A DNA stretch of 64,000 nt from Pardosa pseudoannulata. Taxonomy: Eukaryota > Arthropoda > Arachnida > Araneae > Lycosidae. Shown here in pieces: positions 24,593 through 38,037 of this stretch (position 1 is its first letter; every line of letters begins with the position of its first letter). The notes below the pieces were generated by a model, which did not search any database, was not told the origin of the DNA, and saw only the letters and a program-made list of their open reading frames with translations. The stretch is from assembly GCA_032207245.1 (NCBI GenBank), contig CM063502.1, positions 119,452,969-119,516,968 of the forward strand, given 5' to 3'. The position numbers were made by a program, and so were the translations under genes.

Positions 24593-27500
24593 CTGAAAAT
24601 AAATAAAATTAGCAGAAAAATTAAACATATTTCTATATTTTTGTCTACAGAAACTATCACACATTTACAATTGTGGTATAGCCACATTCTATGTGAAAGG
24701 GAATGCCAGGAATTGCCGGCTTCCTGACCCCTTATTTTATGGAATGGGGCTTGTCCATGTCCAAGTCACCTTGAATCTTCCCGCGCTGATCATCCGTGGG
24801 TTGCCGTTGTGCTCTCCCCATCTTTCACCTTTTGTCCAGCTTGAGCGTTGCTTGGCGCCCTAAGATTCCTAGGCTGTTCTTCCTACTCACCCTACGTTTT
24901 GGCGATCGTCTTGGGTTCCCGCTGGCGGGATTTTTCCACTGACCTCGCCATGCGCGGTGTTGAGGAGGCATCATTGTGGCCGAAATTGGGGGAGATATCA
25001 CCCACATCATTTAAGAAAAACGAATATTTTTTTAGCCATTTTGCTTTTTCCCTACCTTTGTGTCATGTCGAGAACGGGTATTTTTCTGACAAAGTCAGCA
25101 AGTAATAGAAAATAAATAAAATTCCTTCAGCTATTCAATTAATAGGACTCTTTTATTTTTGTCAATTTGCATTTTCCTCTGTTATAAAGTTCTGGAGCAT
25201 TCCATATGAAGACAGTGAATTGTGTCTGCCGCCATATAGTTCCACCAAAGAACCGGTGAAAGGTTATTGCGGCTGAAAGAAGCAATGTCATAATTCTACA
25301 ACCATAATTCTACAACAATAGTTCTACAATAATTATTCTACAACAATTATCTCAAATGATTTTTAAAATTCTCTAATTTGATCGTAAAGCTTCGAGATTA
25401 GTGATTTTACACTATGTTGTTAATTCTCACCCAAATTTTTTAACTTTCGACCATTAAGCTTTATGTACAAACAGAACAGTTTTTAAAGAATTTAATCGTC
25501 TTTAAATTGGGCAGAAGATAAATTTCAGCCTCTTATACTTTCATTTCATTTTAAAATAAACTCAAAAGAAAATTAACATTTCATAAAATCTTATAGTTAA
25601 TTCTGGATACTACATTTAATTCTGAAATTACGTTATCCATTCATCAGGCATATTATATAAAGACAACACTTTTGTAAAACTTAGTAACAGTAAAAAGAAT
25701 TGACAAACTTTTTGTAAATTTGAAATAGATTCCATTCTAGACATTCTTTAAAATTTTTTTGAAATATAATCTCATTTTTCTAATGTTCCAGTAATAATCA
25801 CATAGAAAAGTGAATAAAACTAGAAATACACTGAAGTCTCTCTACTTTATTCTGCATCAAAATTACGTTTCCTAAAAAATTATCAATTCGTTAATTTTCC
25901 TAAATTGTACCCTTTGTAACTCAATAAAATTTTGAACACTCCAAAAATGTAATTTGAAAGTCCTGAGAAGAACAAAATAGAGATCTAAGCTTAGCAATTT
26001 AAACCTAAAAAAAACTTTTACAACTGTAACTAATATAACAGTAAAAAATACAGTGAGATCTCAACGGTTATATAATTCCCACTCTTTCTTTTTACATTAA
26101 CTTCATAAATATAATTACAAGTATATTCACGCAAAAGGCTTATATCTTGAATTAACGTTATTTTGGGCTATTCTTAAGAACTTTTATTAATTAGAAAACT
26201 TACTTAACTTATTATACTTAAAGATTATATTTCAAATTTACAATCATTTCTTTCCTAAATAAGTACTGATATACTTCCAACTAAAATAATATCTGTATTC
26301 AATCCTTATATAATTTTAATAATATATATTCTTCAAACCTTTAAATTCTGTGCATCACATTCTACATACCTTAATTGAATTCATTACAGTTCTACAATCA
26401 TTACATGGTTTCATAAGAGAATTCATTAAAAATTGAATCCGTTATTTAGCTATAAAATGCCTCCAATGTGGTCTTTTCTTTTACTGCGTAATTTAATAAA
26501 AGTATTCCATGCATATCTCAATAAACGAGTCCAATTTATCTACATCGAAACATTTTCTACTAGTTTGAAATGAATTTCATAATGGAATAGAAAAGCTTTC
26601 TAATGGCTCTTCAAAAGTTAGAGTCTAAGCCTTACTCAATTCTGAGGGATTTGAGAATTCCATTATTATGCTTCATAGAACATTTTTATATGGTCCCATG
26701 AGCACTAAATCCTAACAGAGATTTATACAATCAGAACCTTGTTTAAAATAGAATTTTGAAAGACGTAATAATGACTCATTACTTTGAGTGGTTAAAATGA
26801 TGAATCTGAAAAGATTTAAATGGTACTACAGCAAAATTTTTACTACATCGATAGTATTTCTTATAATTATGTATTGGGTAAGCTTTCTTTTCTTTTATAT
26901 TTTAACAATAAGCGTTAAACTGATGTTAGACATGTCTAAATTATTTCTAACTTATGTCATCGAATATTAGTAACTTGTTCTATAACAAGTATAAGAAAAT
27001 TATTTGATACCCTTTCTCATATGTAGAGTTTTCTCTATTTAAAGTAACCTATCCAATTTAAATTTTAAACTGCAGACATGTTCATACTTTTTTAATTAAT
27101 ATCATCTAACTAAATGTCATTTGAATAAGTTGGTTTTCGTATAAAAAATCAATAAAATATATTTTGTATATTTTTTAAAATTCTAACTCCATTAATGTAC
27201 GTGATTTTAAAAGCTTATTTCTGGAAAACTAATTTTTTCTAAGATGAAAAATTACTTGGTCACTTTTAATATATTTACAAAATTATATTTAAGAATATTT
27301 TCGATTAAAAATCTAAAATAGTTTTAATTAAAGGTAATATTTTCTACCGAGATAAATTATAAACTTTATGAATGACTTTATCTAATGTAATTACTTTTTA
27401 TATTAACAGATAGAACTATTATCAGTTTTAAGTTAAATTTAACACTAAACATATTTCACAGAAATTTCCTCTAAAATTCATAGATCAGTCTGAATATTCA

Positions 27501-30500
27501 ACAGGTTTTAAAAGTTTTTCTCCTTATTAAATTTGGTGAGAAGGGTATACATAATTACTCATATACAATGCACATCCTATTCTTTTTATGAAAAATGGCA
27601 AAAATGTTTATCTTGTACACAGCGTGCACCATAAACTTGACATGCAAATGATTTTCTAAATCTTGTAAATCATTTGATGTGGGGACAAAGTTAATCAACT
27701 TACACTCAAAAACCAAAACATTATGACCACATGTCAGTAACGAGTTGGTCCACCTTTGGCGCGCAACACAATTCCTTGGTAGATAGTCGGAGACAGATTG
27801 TACCAGATGTTTAAGAAACGGTTACACAAATCCGAGATATTGCGAATTGGTGGTCTTTAAACTCTGAGCTGCCGTCCCATGACATCCCAAATGTGTTCTA
27901 TCGGATTGAGATCCGGTGAGTTAGGCGGCCAGGACATTAACTGGAATTCAGCATCATGTTCTTGGAACCACTCCAACACAATTTTAGCCTTGTGACACGG
28001 GGCGTTGTCCTGTTGGAACATTCCATTTCCAGCTGGAAAAACAGAGGCCATGTCAGGGTGCAAATGGTCCTCAATGATGTTCAGATACCCTCCCTGTAGC
28101 ATTCATGGTTTGCTCTACCACAAACACAGGTTCCGGAGACGCCCAAGAGAACGTCCCCCACAGCATAATACCGCCAGCACCTACGACCTTTTTCTTTGAT
28201 AGCGTGTGGACATCCAACACCATGTTGTCTTCTGCTGGTTTCACCGTCATTCATCCACTTTCCATAAGTACTAACAACTGTAGATCAAGAATAACCTACG
28301 AGTCGTGCAGTTTCGGAAATAATTGTTCCGAGCCTTCGAGCCATTACAATCTGCCCTCTATGAAAATTGCTTAGATCCGCAGCCTTTCCTATGACACACA
28401 GAAGTAAGTGAAAGAATGATTTTTTCAGACTCTCCGGTAGCAGTTAAATACCACTTTCACCTAATCACGTAACTTCCACGTCACCCAGGTAAATTCATTG
28501 CAAAATGTAGGGGTGGTCATAATATTTTGGCACTTGAGTGTATAACACTGTTAATAGATCATTTTTCTACTCACTTCATTTCTTAACTGTGGATCTTAAG
28601 AATTAAAAAATCCTGATTCTTAGCAAATTCAGGATCAGCAAAAAGTATACCTGTTAGAAAAAAAAAAGGAAATTTCTTATAGTGTTAACAACACCCAGTA
28701 ATGGAAAACAATTAAATACAAAATTCACATCAAGTACAACCCAAGTAAATTTATAACGGAATTGTATAACCTATATTTCTCTCTATTATTTCTATTTTCT
28801 TGTGACACATACATGAGATAATGTTGCCACATTCAAAAACAGAAACAACAAGACGAGAATTCAAGGTAGCGGCAGCAAGGAATAGAACATGAAATGGCAT
28901 GATTTACGTAGTGATGTGAATTCACGCCAGTGACACCCAGGAAAACAATTTGAAATGACGTGAATGATATAAAGAAGAATATAAATGTCAGTAATATTCA
29001 TTTAAGTCAAAATACATTCCAATCTCGAGTGATTTTGCCCTTTTTATTTTCTGCCTTGAATATTTTATTATTTCATACGTATATCATCAAATACCTGCAA
29101 CAGTAGAAATTATTCCGAGTATAATGAGCATATACAATTTTTACTTTAAACTAAAAAAGCTTGTTATACATGAGTTAATACAGTATACGTATTTCTAAAT
29201 GGCTACTTACTTGAAATGTCTAATTTTGTCAATTGTGTGAACATTCCTGACCACATGTTTTCATCTAAAGTAGTCAGCCTGTTACCAACCATTTCTAAAC
29301 TTCTCAGATTAGGCATGTCAAAGAAAATATCATATGGCAAATACCTAATTCGGTTGTTGCTGAAAACAGAAATAATTAGAAACAGCTACAAAAAGTTTAA
29401 ATCTGGTTTTCAATAAATTTAATATTTTCTGTGCTGTAAAAAGTTTAAAATAAATCATGAGAATTAAAATAAAAGAGAATGATTTTTGTTTGAACTTTCC
29501 CAAAATTTTATCCTTAACTGCAAAAAAACCAGGCGATGGACGAATGGAAAAGCGTTGCCTTTCTGTTCCAGAGCCCTCAAATTTGAATTCGGAATCTCTC
29601 ATGTTTATTTCACCCGTTCGAAAACGACTATAAGCAGTAGGTCCTATCATCATTAGTTCTTGCGTATCAAAATAATATAATAAAGTGCTCCAAACCCCTC
29701 TAACACTAATACAATAGTATGTTATCCTTGTTCAGACTATTTTCTGAAACATTTGCAACTTTTACTAATAAAATTATTATTTCCAAGTTCTAAAATGTTT
29801 GGTGTTAACTTTTATTTAAATTTATTCATTTCCTTTCTAATTCTTTATTTCAGTTAAATTTCTCGAAAGTATTTAATCAGATCTTTAGAAACTATGAGAT
29901 GCAAAATCATGCAAGAATAGTAATCTCATTAATTAAATGTAAATGTAAAAATTACTTAATTGGCTGAAAAATATATTTAACGTGTCAAAATCTTTGAGCA
30001 GGAAACATTCTTATAATTTCTGCACTTATATTTTCGAAATTCTCTCACTCTAGAGTTTATGATTAAAATAGTTTTCATAACATTCACATAAAACGTAAAA
30101 TATGAACTTCCATTTAAACTGATGAAATATTTAACAGGAAAGGTTTGGGTTTGTATTTAGTTCTTTATCCAAAAAAGATTTTCTGAACAAAACTTTTCTC
30201 TCCCTTAAAGAATTATTCGAATTATTTCCATACAACAATGAGACTTAAAGTGATCGTTTAATTTGAAGTGATTATCAGGGATCATTTCAATTGTTTCAAA
30301 CATAGACATTTTTACTGTGAATAAAGTAATTCCTTACTTAATATTCAAGGATCTCAAGTCTTCCGCTGGTTTGGGGAACATGCTTCTTTTCATAGTAATT
30401 ATTCTATTAGAGTCAAGAACTAAAAATGTGAGTCTTTTTATTTTAGAAAATACTTCGTCTTCCAGAGTTATAATTGTATTTTCTTCGACAGAAACGGATC

Positions 30501-31005
30501 TCAGTGAATCGGGAACACTTTTAATCCAATCATTTGGTAGAGTTGTAATTCTGTTCTTTTCGAATATAACTTCGCGAAGTTTATTTAAATGGCTTAGTTC
30601 TAAAGAAATCACCGGATTTGTTTTGTTGAAAATGGCTCGTAGTTGAATAGAATTTAGGTAATTTTCTAAACCTTGGAAATGAGGAGCATTAAGGGTTATT
30701 GTTGAGTTCTCAAAAAACAATCTCTCGATTGCGAGGTTTTTAAATGTATCAGATTTGATGCTATCTAAAATCCTGTTCATGAAAAACGACATCTTGTAGA
30801 TTTTATATCCTTTCAGTCCTTTAATACCATCATATACTTGGTCGGCTGTCGTTAAGTGGTTACAGAATACCAAAGGGTCACCATCCTCTTCCTCGCAGTA
30901 ACAAGGGAATATGTCTTCAGGCTCTGGACATTCATACTGTAGTGCTACTGAGTTGGAAAAAAACAGCAAATGCAAGAGAAGACCGATCAATGCCAAAACA
31001 TCCAT
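24453..31005 (-). CDS. LRR-2: secreted leucine-rich-repeat protein, 3 coding exons
   Basis: The exons are 31005-30338, 29359-29211 and 24592-24453 (668+149+140 bp), giving 318 residues. I start at the Met of MDVLALIGLL because it yields a single clean signal peptide and because a CTGTTTCAG acceptor lies at 31024, 19 bp upstream. The open frame itself runs back to 31113 and would add a second hydrophobic stretch. Cys26, 35, 37 and 48 form the N-terminal cap with the same spacing as LRR-1 (CPEPEDIFPCYC). LRRs follow, then KNPFECDNNLKWV and GKC as the C-terminal cap. Sequons include ENST and FNKT; the NST one matches LRR-1. Intron phases are 2 and 1 (donors GTAAGG and GTAAGT). A protein of the same secreted family as LRR-1 is inferred. 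Intron 2 (4.6 kb) carries an LTR-like repeat and a deleted Tc1 element. Confidence 0.85.
24671..25263 (+). repeat. Interspersed repeat A (LTR-like), copy 1
   Basis: It is colinear with 47154-47733 over about 590 bp. Both begin TTGTGGTATAGCCACATTCT and end with CTGCCGCCATAT and GAACCGGTGAA. It is GC-richer than its surroundings. The TGTGG...CCACA start and internal AATAAA-type sites would suit a solo LTR, but clear TG...CA ends and a target duplication were not found. It lies in LRR-2 intron 2, just upstream of exon 3. Confidence 0.7.
25264..27700. other. AT-rich intron sequence, nothing recognised
   Basis: Only a small tandem of ATAATTCTACAAC-like units at 25287-25345 was seen. Confidence 0.4.
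27703..28540 (-). mobile_element. Internally deleted Tc1-like element
   Basis: The ends are CACTCAAAAACCAAAACATT and, on the other strand, CACTCAAGTGCCAAAATATT; both continue with ATGACCAC. TA flanks both sides. The minus strand encodes a Tc1 transposase start (DLSNFHRGQIVMARRLG, 28360-28250) and end (FQQDNAPCHKA, NSPDLNPIEHIWDV). The part between them that should carry the first catalytic Asp is missing. At 838 bp it is about 500 bp short of a usual element. Confidence 0.88.
27857..28370 (-). pseudogene. Tc1 transposase pseudogene (middle deleted)
   Basis: The N-terminal helix-turn-helix part joins almost directly to the GGIMLWGTFSW block and the C-terminal D/E blocks (DNAPCHKA; SPDLNPIEHIW). 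One stop and frame changes are present. The second Asp and the final Glu are kept, the first Asp is lost. Confidence 0.82.
29211..29359 (-). CDS. LRR-2 coding exon 2 (two LRRs)
   Basis: The acceptor TTATTTCTGTTTTCAG ends at 29360 and the donor GTAAGT starts at 29210. The frame continues as NNNRIRYLPYDIFFDMPN with the LRR pattern and ends in phase 1. The length is 149 bp. Confidence 0.87.
29530..29699 (+). mobile_element. tRNA-derived SINE, diverged
   Basis: The order is GCGTTGCCTTTCTGTTCC, a TTTGAATTCGGAATC B-box remnant, CGTTCGAAAACGACTATAAG, GCAGTAGGTCC and the tail GTGCTCCAAACCCC, as in the full copy at 20194. It lies within 200 bp of exon 2 in LRR-2 intron 2 on the exon 1 side. Confidence 0.75.
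30338..31005 (-). CDS. LRR-2 coding exon 1
   Basis: This exon encodes the signal peptide, cysteine cap and first LRRs, and ends in phase 2 at donor GTAAGG (30337). Upstream in-frame Met codons at 31113 and beyond lie before the acceptor at 31024 and are probably intronic. Confidence 0.85.
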
Positions 31006-31129
31006 GATAGTGGCAGATATACCCTGAAACAGTGTTAAGACAATAAACATGAATGTTGAAACATATGTTGAAACATATTTCATCTTATCATTCATTCGTG
31101 GGACTATACACATATAACACTTAAAGAAA

Positions 31130-31930
31130 TTTACTGTAATTTTAAATGAAATTTCTCGTTATATAAATTAAACATTTAGACAGCAAAGCGAAACTTCTTG
31201 CGTATATTCAAAAATCCTCAGCTATGATCTATGAGAAACCCGTAAGATTACATATACAGTAGAGAAAACCCATAGAGCTACTCATAGAGGTCCTGGTAAT
31301 ATCTGAACATAAACAGCATGAAACATAACTCTTACAGAGATGATAGAGAATTATTGCACTTTAGAAAGCATTTACAGTTAAACATTATTGTATATGAAAC
31401 TTTACACTACTCTGTGTTTTTCACTCTGATATTTTTACATATTATCATGTTGAGTAAATAATAAAATGTGGTTATGATATCAAAACTTCATAATTAATCC
31501 TAAAAAATTAGTTCAATGAAATCTCAATCTATTTTTATCCAGAAAATTTAAAAAAAAAAAATTCTTTTTCCATTAATACTGATTATTATTACCCATTGCA
31601 TTTTAAGTTACTATCATTATTTAATATTTGCTATTTTGATGTTCTATTCCTTATTAGTTACAAAAGAAAATTAATATCAACAATTTATATTAATTCTACC
31701 CCTTAAATTATCATGCTTTTTGTTTGAAACATTTTATATCAAGTTTTACTTTACTTGGATAAAAAGTAACTTTCCTTTTTTAGTCACACGTAGTTTGAAC
31801 TGTTAATAAAACAGATCTGTAAATGATACTTCAAGATAATTAAGGCTCGAGAGAAATAATAAAAAAGAAAAGTAAAATAAGAGATTTGAAAAAAAAAACA
31901 ATAATCAAAATTAAGTTAATATCAAAATAC

Positions 31931-31964
<34 letters not shown>

Positions 31965-34930
31965 TTTGGTTTAAATTAATTTACAATCTAAATAAATTTC
32001 AAACATTTTGATGAAAAAAAATCAGCTTATTTAATTGTGATTGAAGTACACAGAAAAGGAAAACGAAACAGTGACTGAAAGAAATTTTATTTCTAATTGC
32101 ACTTTTAGATCTCATTGCAGTAGACATTTTTGCAAATTTTATCCAAGATGTTGTTTTTGTTTATGTATCAATTTGTTGAGTTACGATTACGCCAGATTTC
32201 CAACCCCTATAACCTGCTAGAATAGTAATGGGTTAAAATAGTAGGAGCTAACACATTATTGTTGTGCAAAAAGTCAAATCCTGTAAAGATAGGCTGAAAT
32301 AGACTTCCAAACCTCAACTTAAGTATCAAATTAATGCATGAAAATTTCTGTAACAAATAGCATGCTAAATTATGTATTACCTTTCAGAACTTAGCATATT
32401 AACTCTAGTTATAATATATAGTTCTATATATCTAAATGTTTATGTTATATTTATTAAGAATTTATTCACTTTAATTTGATGGTTATTGTGTTCATTGTCA
32501 TTATGCTTTAGATCAGAACAACGTAACTGTTCGCTTCCCTTCATCCGTAATATTAAATTACCTACTTTTAGAACACATAGTCAGGTAAATTACAAGGTTA
32601 TAAGCATTTTAGACATATATATTATGTTTGTATATGTATATAAAGTCTACAAAGTTTTGATCAATAATTGTTTATCTCTTACCTAAGTTCTAGAAACTCA
32701 AAAATTGGCTTTAAAAGCAGTATTTCAAAGCTAGAATCAATAAAAATCGAAACTAGAATATTAACATAGCCAAAATATATTTATGGTGTCAAGAATATTT
32801 GAAAAGCAGAGCTTAAAATTAATACTTTACAAACATCATTAAATGCATAAACTTAAAATGAATACGAGTGATATATGTTAACAAAAATTTACATATGTAA
32901 ATTAAATTTACCCAACTTCTTGATGTTTACGTTCTTCCTCCTCGTTTGAACAGATAAGAAAGTAACTGTTTCTACACTTAAACTCACTAATCAGAAATCA
33001 GCAGATGTTAACTTTCTCTTCAAAACTGTTCTGATTAGATAGAAAAATCTTGAAAAAAGTCTGTTTAAGTTCTTCAAGAAATAAAAATTTTTGGAAGTAT
33101 TTTCTTACTATTTACAAAAGCAAATACTCCATAAACCTGAATTTTTATCGTTGAAAAGATGGTAAAATATTCTCCGATGAAAATTCAAAATGACAGGTTA
33201 TTTTCTTTGTTGAACTATTTAACATAAGTAATCAGTGTAACCACCTTCCTCTTAAAATACTCCGTAAAGAAATTACTGTAGCATGAATTATCCACAGTAT
33301 TTAACGCCCTATATTAAATTTTTAGCTATGGATTTTTTTTTAAATATTTCTTTTTCCAGGTCATCCTCTAGATTACTTTCGTCTGAATCAAATGCTACAT
33401 AAATTCAAAAATTACTTTAATAAAGTAAGACTAATGTTATTCTCGTGGTTGCACTTTATTAAAATTTTGACCTTTTACTCGGTGAGAAATCCGTACAGAA
33501 CTTGGATGTTCATGAAATGTAAATTGCTTAGTGTGTCATTATTTTTTTTATCTATTTTTAAGTTTCAAATTTGACTGGCAGCTAATTTAATTTGACAGCC
33601 AAACAATTAAGGCATATAATCAAATCTGTATGCACTTCTATTTACATTTTTATACGTAGAGATGCATAAATACCGCTTTATATGCATATTTATAAATTCT
33701 TATAACATTTTATTATCTATTTATCTGTCGTAATAATATTTTTCCCGAGAATAAAGTAATATTTATAAAATAAACGCTATAATACGCGTTTGTTATTGTT
33801 TTATTAATTGTTAAGATCTTTTCTTTAAGCCACTTTTAAAATAAATACTTTTCTTAAGTTTTTTTAGTAAAAAATAAACCTTCATTTTCTAACATTTGGA
33901 AAGATGTATTGTATGTTTGCATACTGCTTTGGAATTATTCAATTTGGAATTGATTTTAAGCAGTAATACTTAGTCTAAAGTTTCAGTCCGTAGTATTTTC
34001 AACCAGTCGAAAAATCTATTACATAATATAGATTTTCTATACTTTTAACGATAAATCAATAGATTTATGTCACGTAAAAAACAGTTTAAACAACAATATG
34101 ACATTGTATTTCATTACACTGAACCTGAATCTGGTGAAATTGTTCAATAAAATTATACTTCCTTACAGAATCTCCTGATTTTAACTAGTTCTTGTCTTAA
34201 AATAACTTCCAGATATCTTTCGAGTGTCATCGAAGATAATCTTCAGTGAACTAATTTCATCTTAGTACTTATATCCTCTGTGGTAATGCAGGTTTTTACA
34301 GCGTAACACTTATTTGTTTATAGGATGGTATAAAAATAACGATGACTTGTAAGGAAATGTTACTAATCGTCTATTTAACCATTCACAACATACATATCAA
34401 ATTTGATACGTAATTTATTTTTCCTGTTAATGTAGAATTGAAAATGTTTTGTCCCCTCTTACGGGCTGAATCAATTTAGAAACGTAAATGAGTGACCAAA
34501 TAATCACTATTCGTTCCTTTTTAAGGATAAGGGGGAAGAACACAAGCACTAGTCTATTGATAAATACTTAGTAGTCAATTATTCAATTCCTACTGAGCAT
34601 GTTGGCATATTTACAAAGTTTTCAGCATTTAAAAGAATTATAACTTCTTATTTGGTATCATTAATTTCTTCTATAGATATGTGCCATTTAAAATCACTCA
34701 TATTCGTTTAATTACTTTCCAAAAAAACTAATAGTTATTTCAACTTTTGTGTATAAAAAAATGATACAATGTGGGACAATGATACAGCACCATATAACAA
34801 TAAGTAAAATATGAGAGCAATTTCATATTGTTTTCTCGTGTGCTTGATATAGCTATCGTAAATGTTTTAATTTTAGATCAAAAACTAACTACATCTAGAG
34901 ATGAAAAAGAATAGACGACCACCTTATCTA
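31130..34930. other. AT-rich intergenic stretch upstream of LRR-2
   Basis: Apart from a poly-T tract at 31933-31963, no gene or element was recognised. LRR-2's noncoding first exon and promoter should lie here, but I cannot place them. Confidence 0.4.
31933..31963. repeat. Poly-T tract
   Basis: 31 consecutive T. Confidence 0.95.
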
Positions 34931-35245
34931 TATGGAATTTACGAACACATGTAGCGGAGACCTTGTGTAAGCACGGTGCAATTAACTCCAATAAACGTGA
35001 ATAATCTTCATCAAATACAGTTGAACAACTTCGCAAGAAATTCCAGAAATCTTCAGTATCTTATGTACCATACTGTCTGTACAGGTGGGACTGGATATTT
35101 TCCGATACTTGTTAAGAAAAGACAATGGTGCAAATATCCCAAATGTGGAAAATTATCTGTTAAATGTGAAAAATGTATTGTCTTTTTTTGTTCCAATAAG
35201 AGCAATAATCGTTTTATATCACTTCATGAGGGAAAAGTAATGTGA
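34930..35245 (+). pseudogene. piggyBac transposase C-terminal fragment
   Basis: The frame 34976-35245 ends with a cysteine-rich pattern, VKKRQWCKYPKCGKLSVKC then EKC, FFC and LHEG. This fits the zinc-binding C-terminal domain of piggyBac transposases (CxxxxC, CxxC, C...H). The catalytic part is absent and a stop occurs before this frame. No TIRs were found nearby. Family assignment is from the cysteine spacing only. Confidence 0.6.
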
Positions 35246-35602
35246 AATTTTAAGTTTGAACTCATTATATCAAATATGATAAGGGAGGAAAAATGCTTTC
35301 GTGCCCGCTACATCAGATTTAGTAGATACATTAAATTTAATTTAATTAAAGAACAATTCACTTTGGATATTTATGTGCATTTTTCTGTTACTATATATGA
35401 AGTTAAGATATTAAAAATATTTTTACTTAGAAATTTAAAAAGTAGGGCATTAAACTGTTAACTAAATCTTTTATTTACTTTTATTGCTATGTTACATTTA
35501 TTCCTATTGAATATAACATTTTTTTTTTCAATTTTATTTTACCATTAAGAAAATTCTGGTGTCGTGAATATCCTATTAAAATTTACAGTTCGGACAAGAT
35601 GG

Positions 35603-35666
35603 AAACAAACAAACAAACAAACAAACAAACACACACACACACATACACACGTGTGTGTGTGTGTAT
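35603..35666. repeat. (AAAC)n-(AC)n-(GT)n microsatellite
   Basis: AAAC units pass into AC and then GT repeats; the AC/GT junction can fold back. Confidence 0.9.
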
Positions 35667-35966
35667 AATATCAAAATTATTTAACTTTAATATTTCCTTA
35701 AAAACCTCCTCTCTCCCATTCTAATTCCTTAAAATCTTTTTCCCAGCCTCTAAATGTCTTAATAAAAGGAGTGTCCTCGACTTAAAATTCTTTCGATATA
35801 TTTCCCAAAGCTTTCTGTCCTATAGAGGTAAAATTTTCTGTCTATTCAATACGTTTTCTAGCTGTCGCCGGCAAAGGGTTCCACGTTTTTCCTGATCTTA
35901 ACAGTTTAATTCACTAAGTTTCTTGTTCCTTGGGAAAATTCTTTCTGTCTTCGCTCTTGGGTGCAC

Positions 35967-35986
35967 CTCTGTTCGAACAGAGGGGG
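35967..35986. repeat. Small hairpin CCTCTGTTCGAACAGAGG
   Basis: A perfect 18-bp palindrome followed by G-run and TTTTGTG. The layout resembles the hairpin in the LINE 3' region at 61434. Confidence 0.6.
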
Positions 35987-36864
35987 TTTTGTGTCTTTCT
36001 CTTGTCTGTCGTTGACTAGTAAAACTGTCCGTTTTTAGTAGCTCTAAAATGAAGTTTTAATAATACTTGTGCCGTTCTCTTCAATGAGGGCCGACTGCAT
36101 TTTTATTACTGCTAAGCTGATTAGGCTTCACCTTGTCCAGCAGTTGTATAACTCCTGGGTTACATATATATTCTCCTGCAATGTACAAAAAGATCTCCAA
36201 AAGCAAAAATGTTTCTACTTTAAAAACATATTTTCAAAACGTCTATATGTACTTTCTACTTCACCCATATTTCTGGAGCGTTATCCTCCCCCCTTTCTCT
36301 TCGCTAGAGAATTTTGCCTGCGACAATTAAAATGTACTTGGAAAATTATGAATTTAGAATAGTAGAAATTTATAACGAAAAAATTATGATTTATTTTATG
36401 TGCAAATTTATCAGTCTTTATTTATTTATTTCATTCTCACAGTAGTATAATTATTTAAATAAATGACAACATGTGCTTCACAGGATGTAATACAGATTGT
36501 TCCTCTTTCCAGAATTAAAAAGTTATATTTAATTAATAGCAAGAAAAACCTAATCAATACATCATTAAATTGTTCTCAAAATTGCTAAAAGAGATTTTAA
36601 AAATCTTATACTTTTTAAACTCACAATTACTAAACAGTACTACTTACTTTCAACTGATGGTAGTCAAATTCTTTATATTATTATTAAGTAACTTTAAAAC
36701 TTTATTTATGTTAAAGAACTTAATTTAAATTTTTGAAAGAATTGTGAATTCCTTGTTAAATTTTCACGGAAGTTCGTATGTCCCATTCATCATCCTTCAT
36801 CAACATAATATTCGATATTCAGCCCTGTTTTCTTTTTACCCCAAACTTTCTCAATACTGATTGA

Positions 36865-36965
36865 TGACCAAACATTTAGGACGCTGGCGTTCAAACTTGT
36901 GTCTGAACTCTAATTTCATTGTTGGTACGGATATTTATAGCCGTTTGAAATCAACTATAGACAGA
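36865..36965 (+). mobile_element. tRNA-derived SINE fragment
   Basis: GACGCTGGCGTTCAAACTTG, then GAACTCTAATTTCATTG and TAGCCGTTTGAAATC, matches head and body of the 20194 SINE with many changes. Confidence 0.55.
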
Positions 36966-38037
36966 AAATCTTTACCTAGTTAACACTCAAAATAACGAAA
37001 CATTTCCTGTTGTATTCTAAACTGTCCAATCAAAAAACAAACCAAGATATGACCATTTATTTAAACATAAAGGATCTTTCAAAATTTGAATTACTTAGGT
37101 GGTAACATACAGCTTTAATAATAGATATAGCTATTAAAACCAAGCGGAAAAAATTAAGAATATTTCAATGATCCAAGCGAGTCTACTTTAGAACATGTAT
37201 TGTGCAATTTGAAACACTTCTGTGATATTCTTCATCATACGTATAAGTAAGTCTACTGCATGTTGACAATGAAAATATATTCAACTGCGAAACATGAAAT
37301 GGAATGAAACTGAAATACATTTTAAGATATAGATACATAAAAGTAACTAACAAAAGAAAATTTCAGAGAAAATGCTAAACTAAGAATATATGAGTTTCGA
37401 TTCTTAGAAATCACATTTTATTTGTTACTTTTATGCCTGCTAAGTTTAGAAGAGGAACAATGATGGTATATTTTCATCAAAAAGTAAAGATTGATAAAAC
37501 TACTTGTTCTTAGCATATAAAATCAGTAACAACTTTATGTTTAATTCGGAAAAGAAATTAGAAGTTTAAGTAACCAGTCTTCTCAGATACGAATTACTTG
37601 TTTAAAGATCCAGACAAAAATCAATATCACCATCGTTGTTTTTTATTTTGTGTTCTAAAATTTTATTTTAAGCTTAGAAACTACGTTGTGTTTACTTCAC
37701 TTTGAAAAGATTAGACAGTTTATTAATAAAGATGAAACCAAACTGTGTCAAGATTTAGTATACATTTGTTTTTTTAAGTCCTTTAGTAAATTCATCTCTA
37801 TTCAAATATAAATTTTTTTTAAAGTTACATTTCTTAGAAAAACAGTTATACGTCATTCTTTTATTACTAAATATCTGGCTCGGAAAAAAATAAATGATTT
37901 CAATTTTTAAGCAATAAGCTCTTGACTAACAAAGAAACACACTCTCTATAATTCTTTCCTTTTGAGGAATGTTGCTTGAAAAAAAATTGCCTTATTTTAC
38001 TTACAGTCTTAGCTAAACAAGATACTAGTATATGGTA

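Noticed and set aside
24825..25105. ORFs on both strands in a GC-richer patch
   Set aside because: The patch is interspersed repeat A. The second copy does not preserve the frames.
31006..31113. Longer N-terminus for LRR-2 from an upstream Met
   Set aside because: An acceptor lies between this Met and the chosen one, the extension has a second hydrophobic stretch, and both paralogues start directly after such an acceptor.
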